Origin: CAVWDI01 sp963753725
GTDB lineage: Bacteria; Chloroflexota; Anaerolineae; Anaerolineales; UBA4823
Direction: 5' to 3'
Assembly: GCA_963753725.1 (NCBI GenBank)
Contig: CAVWDI010000035.1
Location: 9,490-73,489, forward strand
Length of the DNA: 64,000 bases
Below are positions 20,770-29,766 of the stretch, one piece after another. The notes below the pieces were generated by a model that saw only the letters and a program-made list of their open reading frames with translations, was not told where the DNA came from and did not search any database. A program made the position numbers and the translations under genes. How positions within the stretch are numbered: position 1 is the stretch's first letter; every line of letters starts with the position of its first letter.

Positions 20770-20841
20770 GGGGGATTGGTTTTGCCCTATCCCCTCGCAG
20801 AGCACCCCCTTTAGGGGGTACCCCATATCCCTTCAGGTAAA

Positions 20842-21822
20842 ATGCAAAATCAGCCCACAAAATCTGATATCATCCCATCCTTCCGCATCAAGTCCATTCC
20901 TGTCTTCGGCGACCTGATCCTGGCTCCCATGGAAGGTTTCTCAGATTTACCCTTCCGTTCCATTTGCCGGGAGATGGGCTCGGCGATGAGTTACACAGCC
21001 TTTATTAATGCTCTGGATGTGCTGGGGGGTAATCCTTATGTGACTCAAAAGACCGCATTCCTGCCCCAGGAGCGTCCTATAGTATTCCAGATTTTTGACA
21101 ACCACCCGGGGCGTTTGTTGGATGCCGCACTGAAGCTCCAGGACCAGGGACCGGATATTATCGACATCAACCTTGGGTGTTCGGTCCGGCGTGTCTCGGG
21201 CCGCGGCGCTGGCGCCGGTCTGCTGCGCACACCCTTGAAAGTGGCGCGTGTTTTCCAGCAGGTCAGCGCTGCCTTGTCAATACCGCTGACCGCCAAAATC
21301 AGGTTGGGTTGGGATGAAGCCGGGCGCAACTACTGCTTAATCGCGCGCATTATCGAAGAGAACGGCGGCGCGGTGATCGCCGTTCACGGTCGTACCAGGG
21401 CGCAGGGATACGGCGGGTTTGCTGATTGGGATGCCATTGCTGAGATTAAAGATGCGGTTTCCATCCCGGTCATTGGAAACGGAGATGTGCGGGAGGTGGC
21501 TGATATTGAACGCCTTAAGTCGCACACCGCCTGTGATGCGGTAATGATCGGGCGCGCCGCCATCGGCAACCCCTGGATTTTTTCGCGCCGCGAGCGAGGA
21601 GATGTGTCACCCGAAGAACTGCAGGGCATGGTCATCAACCACCTGGGACGCATGATCGAGTTTTACGGGCAGGAGCAGGGCGTGATCCTGTTTCGCAAAC
21701 ACGCCAAACGCTATATTAAAGCCGATAACCTCTCACGCCAGGACCGTCTTCGTTTTCTGACCGCCGAAGACCCCGCCCAGGTCATCCACGAAATCTCCGC
21801 CCTCACGCAAACGCCCTCCTGA
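20842..21822 (+). CDS. dus: tRNA-dihydrouridine synthase
   Basis: 326 residues. FMN enzyme that reduces uridines in tRNA to dihydrouridine. It has the TIM-barrel start LILAPMEGFSDLPFR, the active-site region NLGCSVRRVSGRGAGAGLL with the catalytic Cys, AVHGRTRAQGYGG, GNGDV and the FMN phosphate site MIGRAAIGNPWIF. Cys is followed by Ser instead of the usual Pro, a modest variation. About 72 bases after radA on the same strand. Confidence 0.92.
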   Translation: MQNQPTKSDIIPSFRIKSIPVFGDLILAPMEGFSDLPFRSICREMGSAMSYTAFINALDVLGGNPYVTQKTAFLPQERPIVFQIFDNHPGRLLDAALKLQDQGPDIIDINLGCSVRRVSGRGAGAGLLRTPLKVARVFQQVSAALSIPLTAKIRLGWDEAGRNYCLIARIIEENGGAVIAVHGRTRAQGYGGFADWDAIAEIKDAVSIPVIGNGDVREVADIERLKSHTACDAVMIGRAAIGNPWIFSRRERGDVSPEELQGMVINHLGRMIEFYGQEQGVILFRKHAKRYIKADNLSRQDRLRFLTAEDPAQVIHEISALTQTPS

Positions 21823-21968
21823 CTGAATATTATTGAGTACGGGACTCATGCTCTGATTGATTTTTGGAGTTTGGAAGCCATGCTTCCACCGATGGTTCGG
21901 TTTAAATATGGAGTGCGCCGCCTCGCGTCCCTTTGAGGGAAGCCTATAATGTGAATGCTCAGTTTGCT

Positions 21969-23563
21969 CTAATTGGGATTCGCCTGTAAAGCCACAAGCG
22001 TTATATCATCGTACTGCTCTTCATTTTGCTGGTACCGATTAATCTTTTCCATAATGCCATTACAAACTTCTTGGGCGGATTTGCCTCCCAGTCCGCCCAG
22101 CGTATTACGGATGCCTTCATAACCAAACGATTTTCCGTCTGAATTACAGCAGTCAGCCAGTCCATCGGTAAAGAGCAGCAAGGTTGCCCCAACTGGTATG
22201 GAAATTGTTTTCTCGTCCAACACAATTTCAGGTAGTATTCCAAGCGCCATGCCATTTTCATAAGGCAGGTGTTGTGTGTTTCCATCTGGGGAGAGTAAAA
22301 TAGGAGGTTCATGCCCTGCGCGTGCATAAGCAAACTCTCTCTTCCCGCAATCCAGTATCCCGTAAATAGCAGTGGTGAATTGGGTAGACTGGTCGAAATA
22401 AGCCAGACGGTCATTGACTTCTCGAAGTATTTTTCCCGGTGTCTCTGACCGGCTCGCTTCCGATGCGATAAAAGCATGCACACGCGCCATCATAATCGCC
22501 GCGCTTACACCTTTATCAACCACGTCTCCAATCAGAATTCCCACCTTATCTTTGCTTATCGGGATGATGTCATAAAAATCGCCGCACACCTGGCGCGGCT
22601 GGTTCTAATGATTGCCCCAATATTAAAGTCCGGAAGTGCTGGCAGGCTTTCGGGCAATATACTCATTTGGATCTCGGCAGCCAGTTCAAGTTCCCGTTCG
22701 AGCCGCTCTTTCTCAATTAGGTCAGTTATGTCTTTCAGTACAGAAACGTAGTTGGTGATTTCCTCAGCCTCATTTTTTATAGGGGTTATTGTTTGTTGGG
22801 ACCAGTATGTGTCGCCGTTCTTTTTCTTATTAAGTATTGTCCCTCGAAAATGCTGTCCGCCGCTAATTTTTGCCCATAGGTCTCTGTAGAAAGCCTCGTC
22901 ATGGTGACCGGATTTCAAAATACTGGGAGTTTGCCCGAGCGCTTCACGCTTCGAATAGCCTGTCCTCTTCTCGAACCCGGAATTTACATAAATAATCGTT
23001 CCTTTGGCATCTGTAATTACGATGCTGTCATCCGTTTCCTGGACAGCTTTCGCCAGTAAGATAAATTGTTCTCGAAATTTCGTAAAGTGCATCAAAAAAG
23101 CTTTGTATTCTGAGTTTGAAATATCCTCGCTATCGTTAAAGATGCTGCCTCCGGTGGTCGACATCTGCTCCAGCGCTTTGACGCTCACAGACACATCTTT
23201 GAAAATGATCGCTCCAGCCAGGATCTTCCCCCCTTTGTTTTTTATCGGATTGGCAGAAATATCGATCCACCGTCCGTCTGGATTTGACGAGTTTTTTATA
23301 AACATCAATTCACCCGTTACCAACTCGCCTTGCATAGCCCGCACGAGCGGTAAATCCTCGAATGGATACGGGGTTACCTGGTCGGCTTTGAAAACACCGT
23401 ATGCTTCCGTCCACTCTTCAGGGGAGAGGTCCAGCGCTCCAACCCCTAAAATCTTTTCAGCAGCCTGGTTGAATAAAACAAAATCCCCCTCATTATCCGC
23501 TACGATAACCCCATCCACCAGGTTATCCAAAACCATTTTCAGAAATGTATTATTTGAGTCCAT
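21969..23563 (-). CDS. PAS-PAS-PP2C (SpoIIE/RsbU-type) phosphatase, frameshifted
   Basis: About 531 residues. Two PAS domains: residues ~5-130 (DNLVDGVIVADNEGDFVLFN) and ~165-280 (DDSIVITDAKGTIIYVNSGF with a typical PAC end YVSVLKDITDLIEKE), a short coiled linker ELELAAEIQMSILPES, then the PP2C domain (CGDFYDIIPI, IGDVVDKGVSAA, TDGLADC, YDDITLVAL) with metal-binding aspartates. Such proteins dephosphorylate anti-sigma-factor antagonists in stress signalling. The frame breaks near 22600; adding one C to a CC pair gives SPRQVCGDFYDII. No partner-switch genes lie beside it. Confidence 0.85.
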
Positions 23564-24005
23564 AGTTATGCTTGAGCCGCCCTATTTGTTTAATTAAGAT
23601 CAAGTCCCATCCATATTTGGGTTCAGAGATTTTCCAGCGCACGGGAATTCAAAACGTCTTATCCTCAAGTGTACTCCAAGATTATTGATTCCAAGGATCA
23701 ATTCCTTTGGAGAATGTATTTTTACCGTGGGATCATTTGCTCGTTTTACCAACAAACCATATTATACCTTATTAGTCTTAATAGTTGAAATTTTTAAGGG
23801 TGGTTTGTTTTAACAAAAACTTTCTACGAAAGAAATTCCATAAATATGGGTAAAAAGTTAAAAACCATAGTTTACTTCCCTGCAGGGTTTTAACACGAAC
23901 AAGCGGGACACAAAAGGAATTTAAAGACTTAGGGCTGACTGCTTTAATTTAAACAGTCAGCCCGTTTGTTACTATATTACTGATTTAGTCTTGATAAGGT
24001 GGATG
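23564..24005. other. intergenic region with terminator
   Basis: AT-rich DNA upstream of the PAS/PP2C gene and downstream of the protease remnant. The only clear structure is the hairpin at 23932-23963. No gene recognised. Confidence 0.5.
23932..23963. terminator. bidirectional hairpin terminator
   Basis: Perfect 10-bp stem GGGCTGACTG / CAGTCAGCCC with a 12-base AT loop, flanked by T-rich sequence on both strands. It lies 42 bases past the stop of the protease remnant on the minus strand. Confidence 0.7.
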
Positions 24006-24330
24006 CTATTTCTTTTTTAAAAATTTTCCTACAAAATCCAAAACATTCTGGCGGTCCATGCGGAAGACACCACCGGTGCCAGCGCAGTTCCCGTTCTTGC
24101 CAAAAGACGTTATGCCTGCTACCACATTGCTGTCGCCCAGGAAATTCGGTCCGCCCGAGTCGCCGAAGCAGGTTCCTCCGGTTGAACTGCAGCCCGCACA
24201 CCCCTCTTCATCCGTACGACATTCCAATTACTCTACCGCCCGGACCTGCCTCTTTTGGTCGAAGGAAGCACCCGGATTTGGAATCAAAGGGTTAAGCAGG
24301 TCAGCTTCAGTGAAATTGGAAGAAAGTGGA
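24006..24330 (-). pseudogene. trypsin-like serine protease, C-terminal remnant
   Basis: The minus strand encodes GGTCFGDSGGPNFLGDSN and about 35 further residues to a natural-looking C-terminus, clearly the catalytic-serine end of a chymotrypsin-fold protease. The His and Asp parts are missing. Upstream of 24230 the frame hits a stop; another frame reads KEAGPGGRVIGMSYG and may be the preceding segment, implying a one-base error near 24210, but that frame also ends within about 100 bases. I regard it as a truncated or decayed secreted protease gene. Confidence 0.55.
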
Positions 24331-24439
24331 AAATTGGTTAAAATTTAAAAATTGTCAATGGCAGCATTAAAATAAAAAGAGGCTGTCTTAAAGAGACAAA
24401 CTCCTTCAAAAAAGTTATTAATTTTCTGCCGATTACTGG

Positions 24440-24690
24440 TTAGTCCAGTCGAAAACGAAGAGATTTATTTGGGAATTTGGCATTCTCACTATCTTCCAGA
24501 TCAACAACCAGACCGCCTGACCCGCCAGAGCCGCTGCTGATCTCAGTGCTGGAAACGGTTGGGCCTTTCGCATCTTGAGCATTGTCATATCGAGTGTCAC
24601 CTTCACCAGCTGTAAAGTCTGCGGATGCTGTCCCACTGCCAACACCAGCATAATGGATACGAGTAACGCAACAAATATTAAGTTTTTCAT
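24440..24690 (-). CDS. small secreted protein, frameshifted
   Basis: ATG at 24690 follows AAAGGAGC. The first 19 residues (MKNLIFVALLVSIMLVLAV) are a signal peptide. As written, the frame then gives low-credibility sequence; adding one G to the GGG at about 24630 continues it as GTASADFTAGEGDTRYDNA and on to an acidic, Ser/Gly-rich 83-residue protein ending FPNKSLRFRLD. The restored version has a proper signal-peptidase site (ASA-DF). Family not recognised. Confidence 0.55.
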
Positions 24691-25334
24691 TTTTTGCTCC
24701 TTTTGGCTATACAAGATGATATACAGATGTTGGTACCCGAACATATCTTACCTGCCTGTTAATACCAACCGTATTTATACATCTATTATTAATAATTAGG
24801 GTGTATTCAAGACGAATGGTCTGCGGTTGTATCAAGAAATACTTCCGCCCCAACCCTTGGGTACCGAAGGCTCTCGCCTGGCAACGTCTCTTCAGGCTGG
24901 TAATAGGAGGCCAAACCCAAAAATCCCCCAATTAGCGACTTGATTTCTTGGAACAAACGTGCTATTTTTGATAACGATCGATCTTCTCTGGTGACATTCA
25001 CTTGTGCTCTTCGCCCATGCCCGCTTCATCCAACATCTACCGTGCAAACCGTAGCCTGCTTAAAGTCACTCTGTTCGCTTTTAATCCCTGGTTGATTAAC
25101 GATCCCATTTCCCTTGTTCCATGCGCCAAACTTTTCGTGCTGTGTGCTTTACCGTCCGCATATATTTGTGGAAATTCGTGTAGATTGGTGGATTCGCATT
25201 CGTTCCTCTTCGTTTCGCGCAGTGTTTTTCAACGAAGCATCCCGTGGGACCTCATTCGTTTTCCACCCACCAAATTAATAAAACAATCTCACACCGGCCT
25301 GTTTATATTGATTCAATCCGTTTAACGGATTTTT

Positions 25335-25370
25335 ATTACCAGACCACGAATGAATTCGCGGTCTGGTAAT
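25335..25370. repeat. 11-bp perfect inverted repeat
   Basis: ATTACCAGACC and GGTCTGGTAAT separated by 14 bases. Could be a terminator stem (a T-run GTTTTTATT begins 10 bases later) or a distal regulator site; its GGTCTG core also occurs in the operator-like repeat at 25591. Confidence 0.5.
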
Positions 25371-25575
25371 GCAGCGACCGTTTTTATTATGCAAATTGAC
25401 ACATGTTTACCCCGATTACCGCCATTTTCTATAAACATGTTTCAGAACGATATATCCTTCCCTTATCTTCTAACCCCTATCCCTCCCCCCTGCTTTTCCG
25501 CAAATATAATTACGCCCCAAAAACATTAATCAAAATTAGTAGCCGAATCCTCTTCGACTCCCCTTCCAATTTATG

Positions 25576-25611
25576 TATAATTGGTTTTGTGGTCTGACCG
25601 GTATACCGGAG
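25576..25611 (+). promoter_or_regulatory. -10 element and operator-like palindromes of the E1 operon
   Basis: TATAAT at 25576-25581 is followed by GGTCTGACC (25591-25599) and GGTATACC (25600-25607), two abutting palindromic units around the expected transcription start, and by the GGAG ribosome site (25608-25611) for the ATG at 25617. FadR/GntR-type repressors commonly bind short GGT-N-ACC palindromes, and the protein encoded next starts with a GntR helix-turn-helix, so autoregulation is the simplest reading. No good -35 is seen. Confidence 0.55.
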
Positions 25612-25616
25612 AAAAC

Positions 25617-27263
25617 ATGAAAATTAATCCCGTACCCCGAAAATCCCTCACCGAAAGCGTGGCCGGCAAACTGGCCGCTTCCATGCTGGACGATACTTTT
25701 CCTCCCGGAAGCCAATTGCCGCCCGAGCGCAAGCTCATGAGCCAGTTGGGCGTCAGCCGCTCGACCCTGCGGGAAGCCTTGAAGATCCTGTCCGAAAAGG
25801 GCTTGATCGAAGCCCGCCCGGGTGTGGGTTGGTTTGTATGCGCTATCAACGAGGGCAATTTCGCTGTTGCGCACGAACTGGCTGGCGGTGAGCGTGTTAC
25901 AGCCCCTCTGCCAGGTGAAGGGGATGAGCCGCTGAAAATCAGCGGTCCTATCCGCCTGCCGGTCACACCCGAAAAACCGCTCCATATCCCCAATTTACGC
26001 ACAGACCGTCTGGGCACCTTTGATTTCATCTCCTGGTGGGAGCGCGAGACCGTCGAATCGGCTAAAGTATTGGTGGTCGGCGCCGGTGCGCTGGGCAACG
26101 AGGTCATCAAGAACCTGGTGCTGATGGGTGTCGGCAACATTTACATCATCGATTTTGACACCATCGAAGCCGCCAACCTCAGCCGTTCGCCGCTCTTCCG
26201 TGAGAGCGACTCCGGCCGCGAGAAAGCCCAGGTGGCTGCCGCCCGCGCCAAGGAGCTTAATCCCGATGTGCGCATCCAGTACCTGCATGGCGATGTGACC
26301 ACAGATCTCGGCCTGGGCGTTATCCGGCGTATGGACGTTATCGTCGGCTGCCTGGACAACCGTGAGGCCCGCCTGGCTGTCAACCGCTTCGCTTACTGGA
26401 TGGATAAACCCTGGGTGGACGGCGCTATTCAGGAATTGCTGGGGCTGGTGCGCGTGTTTGTGCCTGGGCAGGGCGCCTGCTTCGAGTGTTCGCTGACCGA
26501 ACAGGCCCGCCGCGACCTGGCATTGCGCTACTCGTGTCCATTACTCGCCCGCCAGAATGTACTCCTGGGCAAAGTGCCCACCACGCCTACCATTTCTTCA
26601 ATTATCGGCGGTATGCAGTCCCAGGAAGCGCTGAAATTCATCCACGGCATGCCGGTCGAACCCGGGAAGGTGGTGCATTTTAACGGCATGGTCAACGAGA
26701 TGCACACTACCAGTTACCGGCCGCGACCGGACTGTGAGAGCCACTGGTCATTTGGCGAGATCACCGAACTGCCCGCCCGCGCCGAAACTACCACCATGGA
26801 AGAACTGCTGCGCACCGCCCGCGCGGATTTGGGACCGGATGCGGTCATCGAACTGGACCAGGAGTTGATCCTGGGTCTTGAGTGTCCGGAATGCAAGACC
26901 GTCGAACAGGTGCTCAGACCCATCTCGGAGGTCAGTTTTGAAGCCGCCCACTGCCCGGTATGCGGCACGCTGCGCGACACGCAGATGACCCACACCATCA
27001 CCGGCGATGAGCCTTTCCTGCACCGCACACTGGCCTGTCTGGGTGTGCCTCCTCTGCACATCTTGCGCGCTTACAACACCCAGGAGTACCGTTTTTACGA
27101 GCTGACCGGCGACCTGGAGGACGCCTTGCATTTCAGTCATTTTGAAGGCGCTTCACCGCACAGAAAAGAGGTTATCCGCCAGCGCATTCGCCTGGGAGAG
27201 ACGGTTAAGTTGAGCGACATCAAGATAAATCCGGCCCGCGGCAAGATTGTTTTACGTGACTGA
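25617..27263 (+). CDS. GntR helix-turn-helix / E1-like (ThiF-family) ubiquitin-activating fusion
   Basis: 548 residues. Residues ~8-74 are a GntR winged helix (SQLPPERKLMSQLGVSRSTL, LREALKILSEKGLIEARPG). Residues ~130-345 are an E1-type adenylation domain: nucleotide loop VGAGALGNEV (154-163), DFDTIEAANLSR (acidic residue and Asn/Arg), Lys203, GCLDNREAR. A C-x2-C pair (C288, C291) plus C373/H376 could hold zinc as in other E1/MoeB proteins. C307 in YSCPLLARQ is at the place of the thioester Cys. A second zinc ribbon (C423/C426, C446/C449) lies in the C-terminal extension. It should adenylate the C-terminus of the ubiquitin-like proteins encoded downstream. Start at 25617 follows GGAG. Confidence 0.88.
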   Translation: MKINPVPRKSLTESVAGKLAASMLDDTFPPGSQLPPERKLMSQLGVSRSTLREALKILSEKGLIEARPGVGWFVCAINEGNFAVAHELAGGERVTAPLPGEGDEPLKISGPIRLPVTPEKPLHIPNLRTDRLGTFDFISWWERETVESAKVLVVGAGALGNEVIKNLVLMGVGNIYIIDFDTIEAANLSRSPLFRESDSGREKAQVAAARAKELNPDVRIQYLHGDVTTDLGLGVIRRMDVIVGCLDNREARLAVNRFAYWMDKPWVDGAIQELLGLVRVFVPGQGACFECSLTEQARRDLALRYSCPLLARQNVLLGKVPTTPTISSIIGGMQSQEALKFIHGMPVEPGKVVHFNGMVNEMHTTSYRPRPDCESHWSFGEITELPARAETTTMEELLRTARADLGPDAVIELDQELILGLECPECKTVEQVLRPISEVSFEAAHCPVCGTLRDTQMTHTITGDEPFLHRTLACLGVPPLHILRAYNTQEYRFYELTGDLEDALHFSHFEGASPHRKEVIRQRIRLGETVKLSDIKINPARGKIVLRD

Positions 27264-27271
27264 GGTGTGAT

Positions 27272-28360
27272 GTGAATTTGGAATCATCTCTTCACCATTA
27301 TGGCAGCCGGGCTCTAGATGGGTATAATCTGGACTTCAGCATGAGAAAGTTTTTTAGATCATTACCGGGACGGATGTTACTGGCGCTGTTTATAACGCTG
27401 GTCATGGTTGCGCTGCTCCTGCTGGTTTTTTTATACATTCCAATCCTGCCGGATACGCTCTACGGTTGGGTTTCGGTGGCAGCGATCGGATTAACAGCCG
27501 GTTTAAGCGCCCGTCTCTTAATGGGTGACAGCAGTTATTTTCTGCGTATATTAACCGCCCTTCCAGCGCTGATATTAGGATTTATCGCTTTTCTGGTTGG
27601 ATTGGTGTTGTTGAGCCTGCTCACACAAGTTGGGGCCGGGATCGATTTTACAGGAGGCGCGCCCTCTGAGTTTGGACTGAAGTGGCTGTTCCCACTTTTA
27701 TTAGGCGCTTTATTCGTATTATTATCCAGCTGGTCGTGGCGCCTGGGGGTTAAACCAGGCAAGAGAACCAGGGTAAAGTCTTCGGGTTCCTCCTCAAAAG
27801 CCAAGCCCAGGATCAAAAAAAGTCCTGCAGCGAAAAGCAAGCCAAAGGTGAAAACCAAGGGGAGTGCCTCCAAGGTCTCCCGCACAAGTAGTTCCACCAG
27901 TTCGAAGAAAACAAAGATAAAAACTACAAAAAAAACATCACAGACTCGCCGCACTTCAAAACCTGTCTCCCGTACAAAAAAGGTTAAATCGCGCCCGGCG
28001 GCACCGGCCGTGGTTCGCCGGGGCTTTTGGGCTGCGCAGATCGCCGGTGTGCGCTCAGCCACCCGGGATATCCTGAAGGGCGGTACAAAAATTGGAAACC
28101 GCGCTCCAACTGGTTCCTCGCCGCGTTCCAACCGTAAAGTGCAGGTGCGCCCTAAGGATCCCAAGACGCTCGCCCGCCGCAAGCGTATCAAGGGACACAA
28201 CGTAAATCTTTCCAGTGTGGTTGAGCACCGCTGTCCATACTGTCTGGAAGAGGTTGTAGTGAACGACCCGCGTGGTGTGCGTATATGCCCGGTTTGCGGC
28301 ACCCGCCACCACCGGGATTGCTGGAATGTGACCGGCACGTGCCAGGTGCCGCATGAATAG
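27272..28360 (+). CDS. membrane protein with C-terminal RING-like zinc domain (candidate E3)
   Basis: 362 residues from the GTG at 27272 (GAGGTG precedes it, 8 bases after the E1 stop); an ATG at 27341 (MRKFFRSL) is the alternative. Four hydrophobic helices at ~34-56, 66-84, 91-117 and 137-155, then a very basic Lys/Ser/Thr linker (~160-300), then a compact zinc motif at 321-361: C321-x2-C324, C339-x2-C342, H346/H347, C350, C357, H361. The order CPYC...CPVCGTRHHRDCW is that of prokaryotic RING/treble-clef domains described beside bacterial E1/E2 genes. Inference: a membrane-anchored ligase that presents the E2 at the inner face of the membrane. Confidence 0.75.
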   Translation: MNLESSLHHYGSRALDGYNLDFSMRKFFRSLPGRMLLALFITLVMVALLLLVFLYIPILPDTLYGWVSVAAIGLTAGLSARLLMGDSSYFLRILTALPALILGFIAFLVGLVLLSLLTQVGAGIDFTGGAPSEFGLKWLFPLLLGALFVLLSSWSWRLGVKPGKRTRVKSSGSSSKAKPRIKKSPAAKSKPKVKTKGSASKVSRTSSSTSSKKTKIKTTKKTSQTRRTSKPVSRTKKVKSRPAAPAVVRRGFWAAQIAGVRSATRDILKGGTKIGNRAPTGSSPRSNRKVQVRPKDPKTLARRKRIKGHNVNLSSVVEHRCPYCLEEVVVNDPRGVRICPVCGTRHHRDCWNVTGTCQVPHE

Positions 28361-28389
28361 CACGATAGTCTCGATGAGAGGAGATATTT

Positions 28390-29235
28390 ATGGCTGATTT
28401 ACCCGTGACCATTGTTCTGCCCAACGGCAGCGCCCGTCAGGCGGAAGTGCCGGATGATATCGCCCTGCGCGATATTGTCCCCGAGCTGGTGTCGCTGCTT
28501 CAGCTGCCCACGGTTGGCCCGGATGGGCGGCCGATGGGTTATCGGCTGGACAGTAAGGCGTTGGGTCGTGAACTGGGAGAAGAGGAGACTTTAGACGAGG
28601 CCGGAGTGCCGCCTGAAGACCGTCTGATCCTGACCGCTGACATCACCGCCGGCGCAGTATCCGTGGAACAAAGCCCGCGCATGCGCCGCCTGCGCGGCGA
28701 CCACGACCTGATGCAGGAATTAGCCGCTCGCAGTGACCTGATCGAGTTCCGCGCCAAATCTGCCCGGCGCGGCCTGCCCCCGGAGAGATATATTGTCACC
28801 TACAAGTGCAAGGGGATTGTGGGCGTGGATCGTATTGGTAAACCGAAATTCGGAAGCCGCCACCAGGTAGAAATATACCTGCACAGCCAGTACCCGCAGC
28901 GCTGGCCGGGCATGAAGTGGCTGACCCCTGTCTGGCATCCCAATATTAACCACCTGAACGGCTCGGTCTGTATAGATGCCGCCTGGTGGACCGCCAGCCG
29001 CTCGCTGGATCGCCTGGTGATCATGATCGGTGAGATGGTGCAGTACAAGAACTTCCACGATGACCCCACCAAGCCGCCCTTTCCCTGGGATCCGGAGGCC
29101 GCCCGCTGGTGCCGGGCTTACCGCGCCAAGCATCCGCAGGTCTTCCCGGTCGATAACCGTGAGTTATTGCGACCGGAACGTGTGAAGATAAAAAAGACGA
29201 CTGTAAAAACCAAACCGCGTATCAAGCTCATGTGA
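28390..29235 (+). CDS. ubiquitin-like (EsaB/YukD-type) / E2 conjugating enzyme fusion
   Basis: 281 residues. Residues 1-88 are a ubiquitin-like domain (MADLPVTIVLPNGSARQAEV, YRLDSKALGRELGEEETLDE) of EsaB/YukD type, closely similar to the free protein encoded next. Residues ~110-245 are an E2 fold: YIVTYKCKGIVGV, QYPQRWPG, then WHPNINHLNGSVCID with the HPN motif (183-185) and catalytic Cys194, followed by AAWWTASRSLDRLVIMIGEM. The C-terminus (264-281) is a basic tail, VKIKKTTVKTKPRIKLM. It starts with a good GAGGAG site 30 bases after the RING gene. It should take the ubiquitin-like protein from the E1 by transthiolation. Confidence 0.88.
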   Translation: MADLPVTIVLPNGSARQAEVPDDIALRDIVPELVSLLQLPTVGPDGRPMGYRLDSKALGRELGEEETLDEAGVPPEDRLILTADITAGAVSVEQSPRMRRLRGDHDLMQELAARSDLIEFRAKSARRGLPPERYIVTYKCKGIVGVDRIGKPKFGSRHQVEIYLHSQYPQRWPGMKWLTPVWHPNINHLNGSVCIDAAWWTASRSLDRLVIMIGEMVQYKNFHDDPTKPPFPWDPEAARWCRAYRAKHPQVFPVDNRELLRPERVKIKKTTVKTKPRIKLM

Positions 29236-29392
29236 GCGCTGCAGATATGTTTGTCCTGAGAGGTGTTGTGAGCTGTAATCGAACTCATAAAACATACAGC
29301 TTACAGCACGTCTTATGACCCACTCGTGAGGCGTACCCATGGCCAGGGTTGGTTATAGTGTTCAAAAAACAATAGATAAACGGAGGATATAA

Positions 29393-29677
29393 ATGGCAGA
29401 TTTACCAGTTACCTTAGTACTACCCTCGGGAGGCACCCGGACGGCGGAAGTGCCGGATGATGTGCCTGTCAAGGAATTGATCCCTGAGTTAGCGACCTCG
29501 CTCGAGCTGCCCACCACAGGCCCGGATGGACGTCCCATCAGCTACAGGCTGGACAGCAAAGCCTTAGGGCGCGAACTTCAGGAGGATGAAACCCTGGCGG
29601 AAGCCGCTGTTCCGCAGGATGACCGTCTGATCCTGACGGCTGACATCACCGCTGGTTGCCTGGATAGTGGTAGATGA
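29393..29677 (+). CDS. free ubiquitin-like protein (EsaB/YukD-type)
   Basis: 94 residues, a near-duplicate of the N-terminal domain of the E2 fusion: both begin MADLPVT, share GPDGRP and YRLDSKALGREL and end the fold with DRLILTADITAG. It is the presumed modifier. The C-terminus is unusual: TAG is followed by CLDSGR and stop, with no Gly-Gly. Removing one T (GGTTGCC to GGTGCC) would match the paralogue (TAGA) and extend the protein to 29729 (AWIVVDEEKARWFVPP...), so a base error is possible. GGAGG precedes the ATG. Confidence 0.85.
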   Translation: MADLPVTLVLPSGGTRTAEVPDDVPVKELIPELATSLELPTTGPDGRPISYRLDSKALGRELQEDETLAEAAVPQDDRLILTADITAGCLDSGR

Positions 29678-29689
29678 GGAAAAGGCCAG

Positions 29690-29728
29690 GTGGTTCGTCC
29701 CGCCAGACAGCCACCTGACCTTCCCGTA
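29690..29728 (+). promoter_or_regulatory. hairpin between the ubiquitin-like and JAMM genes
   Basis: CCAGGTGG pairs with CCACCTG, and flanking GGAAAAGG with CCTTCC, giving an imperfect stem of about 14 bp with a 17-base loop, just past the stop of the ubiquitin-like gene. There is no T-run. It could protect the upstream mRNA end or act as a partial terminator so that the modifier is made in excess. Confidence 0.45.
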
Positions 29729-29766
29729 AACCTTATTCACATTTTACCATCAGAAAACGATTAGAC

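Larger units (their letters stand above)
24691..25616. other. long intergenic region before the ubiquitin-like operon
   Basis: 926 bp without a gene I can support; short open frames here have no recognisable features. It contains an 11-bp inverted repeat at 25335-25370 and, at its right end, the promoter and operator-like repeats of the ubiquitin-like operon. The GC content falls to the right, with pyrimidine-rich stretches around 25440-25500. Confidence 0.5.

Noticed and set aside
24807..25325. Short open frames in the gap before the E1 operon
   Set aside because: No ribosome sites, no recognisable motifs and codon use unlike neighbouring genes.
28390..29677. Type VII secretion locus because of EsaB/YukD-like proteins
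   Set aside because: No EccC/EssC ATPase, WXG100 or LXG protein occurs nearby; the E1, E2 and JAMM genes give a better context.
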